64,000 nucleotides of DNA from Brachybacterium muris (GTDB lineage Bacteria > Actinomycetota > Actinomycetes > Actinomycetales > Dermabacteraceae): contig NZ_JAFBCB010000001.1 in assembly GCF_016907455.1 (NCBI RefSeq), forward strand, positions 2,790,001-2,854,000, given 5' to 3'. This document shows positions 17,477 through 25,159 of this stretch, in pieces; positions within the stretch are counted from its first letter, which is position 1, and every line of letters starts with the position of its first letter. The notes beneath the pieces were generated by a model. That model ran no database searches. It was not told where the DNA came from and saw only the letters and a program-made list of their open reading frames with translations. The translations under genes were made by a program, and so were the position numbers.

Positions 17477-18069
17477 GCCTGCTCTGCCTCCACGGGGATC
17501 CGGGTGCGGTGGAAGTTCTGGGCCGATCGTGACGGGGTGGGGCCGCGCTGGCCCAGGTAGCGGTTGAGGTTGCCCTCGCTGCCGTAGGGACTCTGCGCCG
17601 CACTGGACAACTGGAAGAAGCACAGTTGGCCGATCTTCATCCCCGGCCACAGGGCCACCGGCAGGGTCGCCATGTTGGACAGCTCCAGGGTGATGTGCCC
17701 CTGGAAGCCCGGGTCGATGAACCCCGCGGTGGAGTGAGTGAGCAGGCCCAGCCTGCCTAGCGAGCTCTTGCCCTCGAGGCGGGCCGCCACGTCATCGGGA
17801 AGGGTGATCTGCTCGTAGGTGGAGGCCAGCACGAACTCGCCGGGGTGCAGCATGTACGCCTCGTCGGGATCCACGGCGATCTCTCGGGTGAGGTCGGCCT
17901 GCTCGGTCGCAGGGTCGATCATCGCGTACTTGTGGTTGTCGAACACCCGGAAGAAGCGGTCGATGCGCACGTCCACGGAGGCGGGCTGGACCATGGAGTC
18001 GTCGAATGGCTCGAGGCGAACACGATCGGCCTCGATCTGGGCCCGGATGTCACGATCACTCAGCAGCAC
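17473..18069 (-). CDS. dcd: dCTP deaminase, probably bifunctional (dCTP deaminase/dUTPase)
   Basis: 198 residues. Converts dCTP to dUTP, and in actinobacterial DCD:DUT enzymes on to dUMP, the precursor of dTMP. Visible motifs are EGKSSLGR (99-106, phosphate binding), [11 protein letters not shown] (112-122) and catalytic Glu129 in ITLELSN; the C-terminal [12 protein letters not shown] closes over the site. Length and sequence fit the family. ATG 18069 is followed downstream by an overlapping unknown gene. Whether it also hydrolyses dUTP is inferred from actinobacterial relatives. Confidence 0.95.
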   Translation of the reverse strand: MLLSDRDIRAQIEADRVRLEPFDDSMVQPASVDVRIDRFFRVFDNHKYAMIDPATEQADLTREIAVDPDEAYMLHPGEFVLASTYEQITLPDDVAARLEGKSSLGRLGLLTHSTAGFIDPGFQGHITLELSNMATLPVALWPGMKIGQLCFFQLSSAAQSPYGSEGNLNRYLGQRGPTPSRSAQNFHRTRIPVEAEQA

Positions 18070-18198
18070 GAGCCCAGCCTAGCGGCGGAAACCCGGGACG
18101 TCAGCGCGGCGTCCACACCGGGTACTCCCCCGCCCCTCCCACGTCGCCCACCAGGTGCGCTCCGAGGCATGGCGTCCCCGGGACCTCGGCTTTGGGGT

Positions 18199-18204
18199 TA
18201 TGAT
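18199..18204 (+). promoter_or_regulatory. -10 element of the tRNA-Gly promoter
   Basis: TATGAT lies 11 bases before the mature tRNA, so the transcript would start about 5 bases upstream of it. No good -35 is visible. Confidence 0.45.
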
Positions 18205-18215
18205 GGACGGCGTTC

Positions 18216-18286
18216 GCGGGTGTAGTTCAATGGTAGAACTTCAGCTTCCCAAGCTGATAGCGCGGGTTCGATTCCCGTCACCCGCT
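18216..18286 (+). tRNA. tRNA-Gly (anticodon CCC)
   Basis: The acceptor GCGGGTG pairs with CACCCGC, the anticodon stem TCAGC/GCTGA holds loop TTCCCAA (anticodon CCC), and the T-loop is TTCGATT. The 3' CCA is not encoded. A strong terminator with a T-run follows. Confidence 0.97.
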
Positions 18287-18295
18287 CCCGGTCCC

Positions 18296-18336
18296 GAGCC
18301 GCGGCGTCGCCTGGTGGACGCCGCGGCTCCGGCTTT
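18296..18336 (+). terminator. rho-independent terminator after tRNA-Gly
   Basis: GAGCCGCGGCGTC (18296-18308) and GACGCCGCGGCTC (18317-18329) form a perfect 13-bp stem with an 8-base loop, then CGGCTTTT. It is the only terminator in the window with an obvious T-run. Confidence 0.88.
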
Positions 18337-18389
18337 TCGCGGTGGATGTGAAGCGATTCCACTCATGTGCCACCGGGACCTTCGGGGTT

Positions 18390-18418
18390 CCGACACCGAT
18401 ATGTCACGGTGTAATAAT
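18390..18418 (+). promoter_or_regulatory. promoter and probable operator of the TetR gene
   Basis: ACACCG-N8-CGGTGT (18393-18412) is an inverted repeat placed between a weak -35 (CCGACA, 18390-18395) and the -10 AATAAT (18413-18418). The -10 lies six bases before the ATG, so the mRNA is probably leaderless. A repressor bound here would block its own promoter, as is common for TetR proteins. Confidence 0.55.
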
Positions 18419-18423
18419 GTGCC

Positions 18424-18996
18424 ATGCCCAAGATCATCGGCGGTTCGCTCGAGGAGCACCGCGAACGCACGCGGGAGAAGATCTTCCAGGCGCTGGACGA
18501 GCTGCTGAAGGAGCAGACGTTCGAGCAGATCACCTTCTCCTCGATCGCCGGCGCGGCCGGGGTGGGCCGCACCGCGATGTACAACCACTTCCCCGACAAG
18601 GACACGCTCCTGGTCGAGTACGCGCTGCACGAGACCTCCGGGTACATCGCGCAGCTGCAGGCAGGCAGTCAGGCCGCCACTCCCCGCGAAGCGGCGCTGC
18701 AGTACGTGCGCACCCAGTTGGAGCTGACGGTCTCCTTCCACATGCCCCATTCGGTCAGCCGCAACCGGCTCACCGCGGAGACCGCCGCGCGGATGCGCGA
18801 GCACGTGGTGCTGATCGAGGACGTGCTGCGGCGCATCGTGCGCGCGGGGATCGACAGCGGGGACTTCGCCGCTGATCTGGACCTCGATGCGACGGTGCGC
18901 ATCATCAACGGGCTGCTGATCGGCACCGCCCCGGGCCGCTTCGACCAGCAGGCCCTGGAGGCGTTCGTCCTGAGGGGGCTGGGCGCCGAGGTCTGA
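18424..18996 (+). CDS. TetR family transcriptional regulator
   Basis: 190 residues. The N-terminal TetR helix-turn-helix is at about 14-60 (ITFSSIAGAAGVGRTAMYNHFPDKDTLL). The rest is a helical ligand-binding and dimer domain that I cannot assign to a subfamily. The start is fixed by the -10 box six bases upstream (leaderless). The neighbour downstream is convergent, so the gene is monocistronic; the inverted repeat in its promoter suggests autoregulation. The ligand and other targets are unknown. Confidence 0.9.
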   Translation: MPKIIGGSLEEHRERTREKIFQALDELLKEQTFEQITFSSIAGAAGVGRTAMYNHFPDKDTLLVEYALHETSGYIAQLQAGSQAATPREAALQYVRTQLELTVSFHMPHSVSRNRLTAETAARMREHVVLIEDVLRRIVRAGIDSGDFAADLDLDATVRIINGLLIGTAPGRFDQQALEAFVLRGLGAEV

Positions 18997-19019
18997 GCCT
19001 CAGCGCTCCTCAGTGCTCT

Positions 19020-21590
19020 TCAACGCTTGTCGGTGCTGTCGTCGTCCCAGTCCATCGCATCGAGGGTGTCCTCGCGCTGATCCTCCTCGCCGCGACGGGC
19101 GAACAGCGGGCGGGAGCTCTCCTCCAGCTCGTCCTCGAGGTCCACCTCGGGGGCGGTGGCCGAGGCGACCCAGCAGGTCCCGGCGATCACCAGTGCCACC
19201 ACGGCCACGCCCCAGCGCAGGAACGGGCCGGAGCCGTCGATGACGATCCCCACCATGGACGACACCGCGACGGCGGAGACCAGGGTGCCGGTCAGCAGCA
19301 GCGCCGGGGCCACCGAGCCGATGCTGGAGCGCAGCACACCGGTGAGAACCGCACCGCCCAAGGCGCCGGAGTGTCCCCAGGAGCCCGGGCCTCCGTAGCG
19401 CCCGGCGGCGATCAGGTCAGCAGCGCCGTTCATCGCGGCCGCGGATCCGTGGGCCCACAGGCCCAGGCCCGCCGCGGCGAGCACCAGCCCGGCCACGAAG
19501 CCGGGCAGCGCGGAGACGCCGAACCCGAAACCGGCCACCACCGGAGCCAGGACGGCCAGCGCCAGCGGGGTGATGGCGGCGCGACGCAGACCGTAGGTGA
19601 GGTCGTCCAGCATCACACGGTCCCGGGAGGCGAGCATGCTGGCGCGGGTCTCCACCACAGCGGCGGCGCCGGCACGGCGCGAGGCATCCAGCAGGGACGC
19701 GGTGACCAGCAGCACCGTCACCACGCCCAGGCCGATGCCGGCCAGCAGCGGGAGCGCCTGCGGGGTGAGGGCGTGCAGGGCACGGTCCTCCCACACGGTG
19801 GCCGCGCGGGGTGCGGCCTGCACAGCGGCCACGATCGGGCCCAGCAGCGGCAGTGCCGCGAGGGCGGCCACCAGCAGCAGTGCCGTGCGGGGACCGGTGC
19901 CGGCGGAGGTCGCGGCCTCGCGCACGGCGGTCGAGGTGCCGCGGCGGTCCAGCAGGGCCGGGGCGGCGAGGGAGCCCGCGAATCCCAGGGTCACCACCAG
20001 GGCGCCGAGTCCGGCGTAGGCGACCAGCGCGAGGGCCAGGCCGGGGACGCCGGCACTGAGGACGCTGAGGGCGACCAGCACCAGCAGCACCAGGCCGAGG
20101 GCGAGGGCGGCGGTGAGGGCGGTGGAGCCCAGGGCCGCGGCGGTGCCGAGGGCTCCGCCGGTGCGGCTGGTGCGGGCCGCGCGCAGCACTGTGCCACTGC
20201 GGCGCTCCCCCGTGGTGTCCATCAGCAGCAGCGCAGCCAGTGCAGCAACGGCTCCCAGGGCGATCGCCCCGGCCACCACGGCGCTGGGCGAGACGGTGTG
20301 CAGGGTCAGCACGTCCAGGAAGGCCCCCGCGTCGCGGGAGTCGTCGGTGACCGAGACCCACTGGCCCATGTCGGTGACGGCCTGCTCGATCTGCGGCACC
20401 ATCTGCTCGCGCGGCAGCGGCTCCGGGCCGGCGACGGCCGGGTCGGTGAAGCTGCCCATGCCCACGTGGCCGAAGCGCAGCGACTTGTACTGGGTGGGAA
20501 GCCACAGGGCTGCGGCGGCCACGGTGAGTGAGCCGCCCAGCACGGCGGGCATCAGGCCGTTCATGCGCAGGGAGCTGCGTTCGCGACCATCGGGCATGCG
20601 GTGCGGGATCACGGCGGCGGCCGCGGCGGTGAGCATCGCGGCCCCCAGGCCCAGCAGCACCACCAGGATGCCCTCGGCGGCGATCACCGGCACACCCAGG
20701 ATCATCCCGGAGGCGGCCAGTGCCACGGTGAGGAGCACCAGGTCGGCCGCGCGGCCCCCACCGTGGCGCACGATGCGGGCGGTGAGCTGGTGCTCGGCGC
20801 CGAGGTTGTCCTCGGCGTCGGCCTCCAGGTCGTTCTCGTCGGTGCCCACCAGCACGGCCGAGGCCGCACCGGCGGTCTCCAGCGGTGCCGAGCACACGCG
20901 AACGGCCAGGGCGGAGATCGCCACACCCGCGGCAAGGGCGATCAGTGCGGTGCTCGCCTGCTCGCGCAGGAACCACACGGCGATGACCACCGGCAGCACA
21001 CCGAGGGCGAGCGCCCCGGTGATGCTCAGAGCACCCAGGCGACCCACGAGGGCCTCACGTCGGCGGGGGCCGACCGACAGCGCGGCGACCTGCAGGGCCA
21101 CCCCGCGCCAAGCGGCCAGCGGCCCCAGCAGCAGGCCGGCCAGCAGCAGGGCTGCGCGCAGGATGCGCTGGTCGGTGCTGCCGGGCACCAGGTACGCCAG
21201 TACCGCTACCGGGATCCCCACCCCGGCGGTGACCACACCGATGGTGGACAGCTGCGCGCCCAGGCGGCGGGCCAGGCCCGGGTCGGCGACCAGATCGGTC
21301 ACCTCGTCACTGTCCTCGGACTCGGCTGGGACGACGCGTGAGGCGGATCGTGAGGAGCGCTTGCGGGGGGCGACGGCACGCTTGCCCTTCGGCTCGTCCT
21401 CGTCGAGATCGATGTCGAGGTCGTCGTCGAGATCGCCCTCCGTGGAGGCGGCTGTCGCGGGACGGTCGTCGCGGCGCAGGCGGCCGGGGACCACGGCCCC
21501 GGCGATCAGGGCGAGGATGGACAGCAACGCCAGGACCAGCAGGGTCACGGCGATGTCGTCCCCGAGGGGGTACTGGGTGATGAGGTCCAC
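19020..21590 (-). CDS. degenerate membrane pyrophosphatase (HppA-like) lacking catalytic residues
   Basis: 856-residue membrane protein with about 16 hydrophobic segments and acidic tails (about 50-70 and 815-856). Several blocks line up with H+-translocating pyrophosphatases recalled from memory. Residues 258-299 match the DDPRN...DNVGDNVGD...AADLF...MILG block without gaps, keeping N262, AADL and MILG. Residues 638-649 resemble the GAVVEEVR segment, 680-684 are LAPVV, and 719-760 follow AWDNAKK...GGKGS..H...GDTVGDP. Nearly all Asp, Lys and Glu residues that bind Mg-PPi are replaced: TARIVRH for VGDNVGD, GGPGS for GGKGS, GAVLTGV for GDTVGDP, LRSSIGS for FKDTAGP. Hydrolysis is therefore not expected. 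GTG start 21590. A hairpin separates it from the upstream gene. Role unknown. Confidence 0.72.
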   Translation of the reverse strand: MDLITQYPLGDDIAVTLLVLALLSILALIAGAVVPGRLRRDDRPATAASTEGDLDDDLDIDLDEDEPKGKRAVAPRKRSSRSASRVVPAESEDSDEVTDLVADPGLARRLGAQLSTIGVVTAGVGIPVAVLAYLVPGSTDQRILRAALLLAGLLLGPLAAWRGVALQVAALSVGPRRREALVGRLGALSITGALALGVLPVVIAVWFLREQASTALIALAAGVAISALAVRVCSAPLETAGAASAVLVGTDENDLEADAEDNLGAEHQLTARIVRHGGGRAADLVLLTVALAASGMILGVPVIAAEGILVVLLGLGAAMLTAAAAAVIPHRMPDGRERSSLRMNGLMPAVLGGSLTVAAAALWLPTQYKSLRFGHVGMGSFTDPAVAGPEPLPREQMVPQIEQAVTDMGQWVSVTDDSRDAGAFLDVLTLHTVSPSAVVAGAIALGAVAALAALLLMDTTGERRSGTVLRAARTSRTGGALGTAAALGSTALTAALALGLVLLVLVALSVLSAGVPGLALALVAYAGLGALVVTLGFAGSLAAPALLDRRGTSTAVREAATSAGTGPRTALLLVAALAALPLLGPIVAAVQAAPRAATVWEDRALHALTPQALPLLAGIGLGVVTVLLVTASLLDASRRAGAAAVVETRASMLASRDRVMLDDLTYGLRRAAITPLALAVLAPVVAGFGFGVSALPGFVAGLVLAAAGLGLWAHGSAAAMNGAADLIAAGRYGGPGSWGHSGALGGAVLTGVLRSSIGSVAPALLLTGTLVSAVAVSSMVGIVIDGSGPFLRWGVAVVALVIAGTCWVASATAPEVDLEDELEESSRPLFARRGEEDQREDTLDAMDWDDDSTDKR

Positions 21591-21622
21591 GTAGGCGCTT
21601 CCGTCCGGGGGTGGGGAGAGCG

Positions 21623-21648
21623 GCGCCGACCCCGCGCGGGGTCGGCGC
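21623..21648. terminator. GC-rich hairpin between the thioredoxin/NHL gene and the pyrophosphatase-like gene
   Basis: GCGCCGACCCCG (21623-21634) and CGGGGTCGGCGC (21637-21648) form a perfect 12-bp stem around CG, seven bases after the NHL gene stop (minus strand). There is no T-run. It probably reduces read-through into the next gene. Confidence 0.6.
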
Positions 21649-21654
21649 AGCGGG

Positions 21655-23574
21655 TCAGGCGAGCAGGGAGAGGTCCAGGTGGTCAGGGCCGCCCTCGACC
21701 ACGCGGATCGGGACCCCCCAGTCCTGCTGGTGCATGTGACAGGCGGGGAACTCGACGGTGGGGTCCGCGTCGCAGGAGGCGGCGCGGGCGTTGACGTGCA
21801 GCACTCCCTCGGTCATGGCGGGGTCCAGCTCGAGCACGCGCTCCAGCTCGGTGCCGGTACCGGCACCGTCGCGGATCATGCTCGCCGGGGAGGTGGTGAT
21901 CGACACCTGCGTGGAGGGGCCCAGGGAGTCGTCGAGCTTGTGGCCCTCGGGCGGGGTGAACAGCACCCGCACCGTGAGCGGGCCGGGGCCCACCTCGGTG
22001 ACGGGCCGTTCGGAGCGCTGGGCGCCCTCGTCGATCACGCGCTCGGCAGCCTTGGCCACCGGCACCCACGTGAGGCGGTGCGCGCCGGACTCCACGACGA
22101 TCAGCTGGCCGATGCCGTCCACGGGCGGGCCGACGCGGGCGTCGGAGGGCTCGCGCAGGTCGGTGGCGACGGTGACGACGGTGGCGCTGTCGTCCTCGGC
22201 GCCGTGCTCGTCGATCAGGCGGATCGCTCCGTTGTAGGTGTCGGCCACGGCGATGCGGCCGTCGGGAAGGGCGGTCACGCCCAGTGGATGCTGCAGGCGG
22301 GCGGTGGCGGCTGCGCCGTCCACGTGGCCGTAGTCGAACAGCCCCTCACCCACCAGCGTGCTCACCCGCATCACACGCGGGTCCAGGATCCGCACGGCGG
22401 AGGTCTCCGAGTCGGCGATCACCAGGCGGCCATCGGGCAGTTCGTCGACACCGGAGGGCTGGGCCCACCAGGAGCCGACGACGGGACCGTCCACCAGACC
22501 CTCCTGGGTGGTGCCCGCGAGGACCGCGAGGCCCTGGACCACGGGGTCGAACATCCACATCTGATGGATGCCGGCCATGGTGATCACGGAGCGGTTCAGC
22601 ACGGTGGACCAGGCCAGGTCCCAGGGGGTGGACAGGTCGAAGCTGCGGGGGTCGTCCTCGCCGCGGGGCAGGGGCCGGCCCTGCATCCACTGCTGGCCGG
22701 TGCCGGCCACGGTCATCACCTCAGTGGCGGTGCGGGCCCGCAGCAGGCGGTCCTGCCCCAGCTTCACGCCGCGCAGCAGGTGGTTAGCGGTATCGGCCAC
22801 CAGCAGGTCGTAGCCGACCTCCTCAGCCACCTCCTCCGGCAGCTCCAGGACACCGTTGGGCTCCGCGAAGCGGGCCTGCTCGGCGTCACCGTCGACGTGC
22901 CCCCGGATGCCCTCACCGATCACCTCGTCCACGGTGACGCCGTCGGGGCGGAACACCACGATGCGGTGCTGGCCGGCGTCGGAGACCACCACGCGGCCAT
23001 CGCGCAGGGAGGTCACCTTGGAGGGGTAGCGCAGGGTCTGCGGGGTGCGCTCGGTGAGCACGGTGGGGGCGGGGCCGCGACGCAGGGACCCGTCGGCCTC
23101 CCCCTCGGCGACGAGCCGCTCGATCAGCGCATCGAGGTTCGCGGCATGGCCCTCACCGGAGAGGTTCCCGGCGATGCGGCCATGGGTGTCCAGCACCATC
23201 AGGGTGGGCCAGGCGCGGGCGCCGTACTCGCTCCAGGTGCGCAGCTCGGGGTCGTCCAGCACGGGGTGGGACACCTCGTAGCGCTCGATGTTGTCGGCCA
23301 GCGCTTCCGGGTCCTTCTCGAACTCGAACTTCGGGGAGTGCACGCCGATGACCACCAGCTCCTGGGACCACTTCTCCTCCAGGGGCCGCAGCTCGTCCAG
23401 CACGTGCAGGCAGTTCACGCAGCAGAAGGTCCAGAAGTCCAGCAGCACGATCTTGCCGCGCAGGTCCTCCAGGTCCAGCTCGACGCCGCCGGTGTTGAGC
23501 CAGGCCCGTCCGCGCAGGGGCGAGCCGTGCGCGCGTGCGGACAGGGGCTGCGAAGGATCGGCCGGAGTGCTCAT
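21655..23574 (-). CDS. thioredoxin-like domain plus NHL-repeat beta-propeller protein
   Basis: 639 residues, no signal peptide, so probably cytoplasmic. Residues 20-160 are a TlpA/redoxin fold with the active-site pair Cys52-Cys55 (FCCVNC) and a cis-Pro region (RAWPTLMVLD). From about 185 to 500, NHL-type repeats recur (GRVVVSDAGQHRIVVF, YDLLVADTANHLLRG, GRIAVADTYNGAIRL), forming a propeller. The C-terminal beta-rich part (about 530-639) resembles a thiol-disulfide domain appendix. The architecture is that of NHLRC2-like proteins. I chose ATG 23574; a GTG five codons earlier is possible. Thiol-disulfide exchange is inferred; no partner is known. Confidence 0.88.
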   Translation of the reverse strand: MSTPADPSQPLSARAHGSPLRGRAWLNTGGVELDLEDLRGKIVLLDFWTFCCVNCLHVLDELRPLEEKWSQELVVIGVHSPKFEFEKDPEALADNIERYEVSHPVLDDPELRTWSEYGARAWPTLMVLDTHGRIAGNLSGEGHAANLDALIERLVAEGEADGSLRRGPAPTVLTERTPQTLRYPSKVTSLRDGRVVVSDAGQHRIVVFRPDGVTVDEVIGEGIRGHVDGDAEQARFAEPNGVLELPEEVAEEVGYDLLVADTANHLLRGVKLGQDRLLRARTATEVMTVAGTGQQWMQGRPLPRGEDDPRSFDLSTPWDLAWSTVLNRSVITMAGIHQMWMFDPVVQGLAVLAGTTQEGLVDGPVVGSWWAQPSGVDELPDGRLVIADSETSAVRILDPRVMRVSTLVGEGLFDYGHVDGAAATARLQHPLGVTALPDGRIAVADTYNGAIRLIDEHGAEDDSATVVTVATDLREPSDARVGPPVDGIGQLIVVESGAHRLTWVPVAKAAERVIDEGAQRSERPVTEVGPGPLTVRVLFTPPEGHKLDDSLGPSTQVSITTSPASMIRDGAGTGTELERVLELDPAMTEGVLHVNARAASCDADPTVEFPACHMHQQDWGVPIRVVEGGPDHLDLSLLA

Positions 23575-23653
23575 GGTGCCAGTGAACACCGCCGCGGCGC
23601 ACAGATGCCAGTCAGCGTGATATCTGCCGGTCGGTACGCCACGTGCAGGGGGC

Positions 23654-24358
23654 TCACCAGGTGGCGATCCATTCCAGCAGGGCAGGGTCCTCCAGGGAGG
23701 TCAGGGCGAGGTCCGCCGGCGGTGCCGCCATGCCCGGGGCGGGGACAGCGATCAGCCGCAGCCCGGCATCGCGGGCGGCCCGCGCACCGGTGCCCGAGTC
23801 CTCGAAGGCCAGGGTGTGCTGCGGCGCCGCACCGAGGGCCTTCGCGGCCGCGGCATACATGTCGGGGGCGGGCTTGGGGTTCTCGACCGTGTCCGAGGCC
23901 TCCAGCACAGTGAAGTGCTCCCGCAGGCCACCGGTGGTGAGCTTGCCCTCCAGTGCTTCGAGCCAGGAGTTGGAGGCGCACCCCACCGGCACCTTCGCGG
24001 CCACGGCCCTCACCAGTGCCGCGGCACCGGGCATCGTCTCGATCCCAGCGGACAGCTCCTTGTCGAAGGCCTCGTGCAGGCGGGCCAGCACCTGGGGCTC
24101 GGCGGTGCCGGAGCGCTCGGCGATGATCCGGGCGGCGGTCTCGATGGTGGAGCCGTGGAGGTGCTCGTCGTCCTCGGCGGTGAGCTGGGCGTCCAGTTCC
24201 TCGACCACCACGTCCTGGGCGCGGTACCAGGAGGACTCGGTGTCCAGCAGCAGGCCGTCGCAGTCGAACACCACGGCCTGCGGGGTCCAGGTGCCGAACG
24301 CGGAGGTGAAGTCCTGCAGGGTGCGGGTCCCGGGGCTGCTGTCGTGCGGGGCGCTCAT
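23654..24358 (-). CDS. HAD-superfamily hydrolase, beta-phosphoglucomutase-like (copy 2)
   Basis: 234 residues. Motif I is VVFDCDGLLLDTE (nucleophile and acid/base Asp), motif II is the Ser in GCASNS, and motifs III/IV are KPAPDMY and LAFEDSGTGARAA. It is a subclass I HAD with a helical cap, most like sugar-phosphate phosphatases or beta-PGM. ATG 24358 overlaps the stop of the upstream paralogue by four bases; the two proteins share the same motifs and the C-terminal LEDP.L.EWIA pattern, so they arose by tandem duplication. The substrate is unknown. Confidence 0.88.
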   Translation of the reverse strand: MSAPHDSSPGTRTLQDFTSAFGTWTPQAVVFDCDGLLLDTESSWYRAQDVVVEELDAQLTAEDDEHLHGSTIETAARIIAERSGTAEPQVLARLHEAFDKELSAGIETMPGAAALVRAVAAKVPVGCASNSWLEALEGKLTTGGLREHFTVLEASDTVENPKPAPDMYAAAAKALGAAPQHTLAFEDSGTGARAARDAGLRLIAVPAPGMAAPPADLALTSLEDPALLEWIATW

Positions 24359-25074
24359 GCGGTGGGCTCCCATCGGGCAATCCATTCCTGGAGCACCGGG
24401 TCCTCCAGGGAGGCGATCCGGCGCGGGGCTCGGGGGTCCTGACCGGGCAGGGACGGCACCGCGATCAGCTGCAGCCCGGCGCCCAGGGCGGAGGCGGCAC
24501 CGGTCTCGGAGTCCTCGAAGGCGAGGCAGTCGGCAGGGTCGGCCCCCAGCATCCGCGCTGCCTGCGCGTACATGTCCGGGGCGGGCTTGGGGTTCTCGAC
24601 GTCCTCCACCGCCACCTGGGCGGTAACGAACTCCGCCAGGCCCAGGGCGTCGATCTTGAAGGCGAGCTCCTCGCGCGGGGAGTTGGAGGCGACTGCGACG
24701 GGCCGCACCGAGGCGATGGCCCTGACGGTCTCGTACGCGCCGGGCATGGGCACCATCTCCGTCTCCCGGCGGGATTCGCGGTGGGCGTGGAGCAGCTCGT
24801 CGGCGACGGCGTAGGGGTCCTTGCCGATCAGCTCGGCGATCGCCACGATCACCACGTCCGCAGCGCGCCCGGTGAGGGAGCGGCGGGTGACGGGGTCGAA
24901 GGCGGCGTCGTGCCGGGCCAGGTACTCGTCCTGCAGCGCCACCCAGGCGGCCTCGGTGTTCACCAGCAGCCCGTCGCAGTCGAACACCACGGCCGCGGGC
25001 GTCCAGGCGGGGGGCCAGGTGTCCAGCGGGGACGGGGCGAGGGCAGGCGGAGGGGAAGCGGGGTCGTTGCTCAT
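24355..25074 (-). CDS. HAD-superfamily hydrolase, beta-phosphoglucomutase-like (copy 1)
   Basis: 239 residues with a Pro-rich N-terminus (about 25 residues), then VVFDCDGLLVNTE, VASNSPREE, KPAPDMYAQAA and LAFEDSETGAASA, the HAD motifs I-IV. The Asp-X-Asp pair is intact. It is the upstream member of a tandem pair with the gene at 23654 and is coupled to it by ATGA. I chose the start at MSNDPAS; a further upstream start is not supported by a ribosome site. Substrate unknown. Confidence 0.87.
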   Translation of the reverse strand: MSNDPASPPPALAPSPLDTWPPAWTPAAVVFDCDGLLVNTEAAWVALQDEYLARHDAAFDPVTRRSLTGRAADVVIVAIAELIGKDPYAVADELLHAHRESRRETEMVPMPGAYETVRAIASVRPVAVASNSPREELAFKIDALGLAEFVTAQVAVEDVENPKPAPDMYAQAARMLGADPADCLAFEDSETGAASALGAGLQLIAVPSLPGQDPRAPRRIASLEDPVLQEWIARWEPTA

Positions 25075-25159
25075 GATGGGGCCAGCGTATCCAGGCACCC
25101 TGGACGACGTGAGGGACACCTCTCCCCTCCCTTGCCTCTCGTTCCTGCCCGACCTTCGC

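Noticed and set aside
19020-21590. ABC/FtsX-type permease for the 856-residue protein
   Set aside because: The helix count and the ordered match to membrane PPase blocks fit better; no FtsX extracellular domain or ATPase partner is seen.
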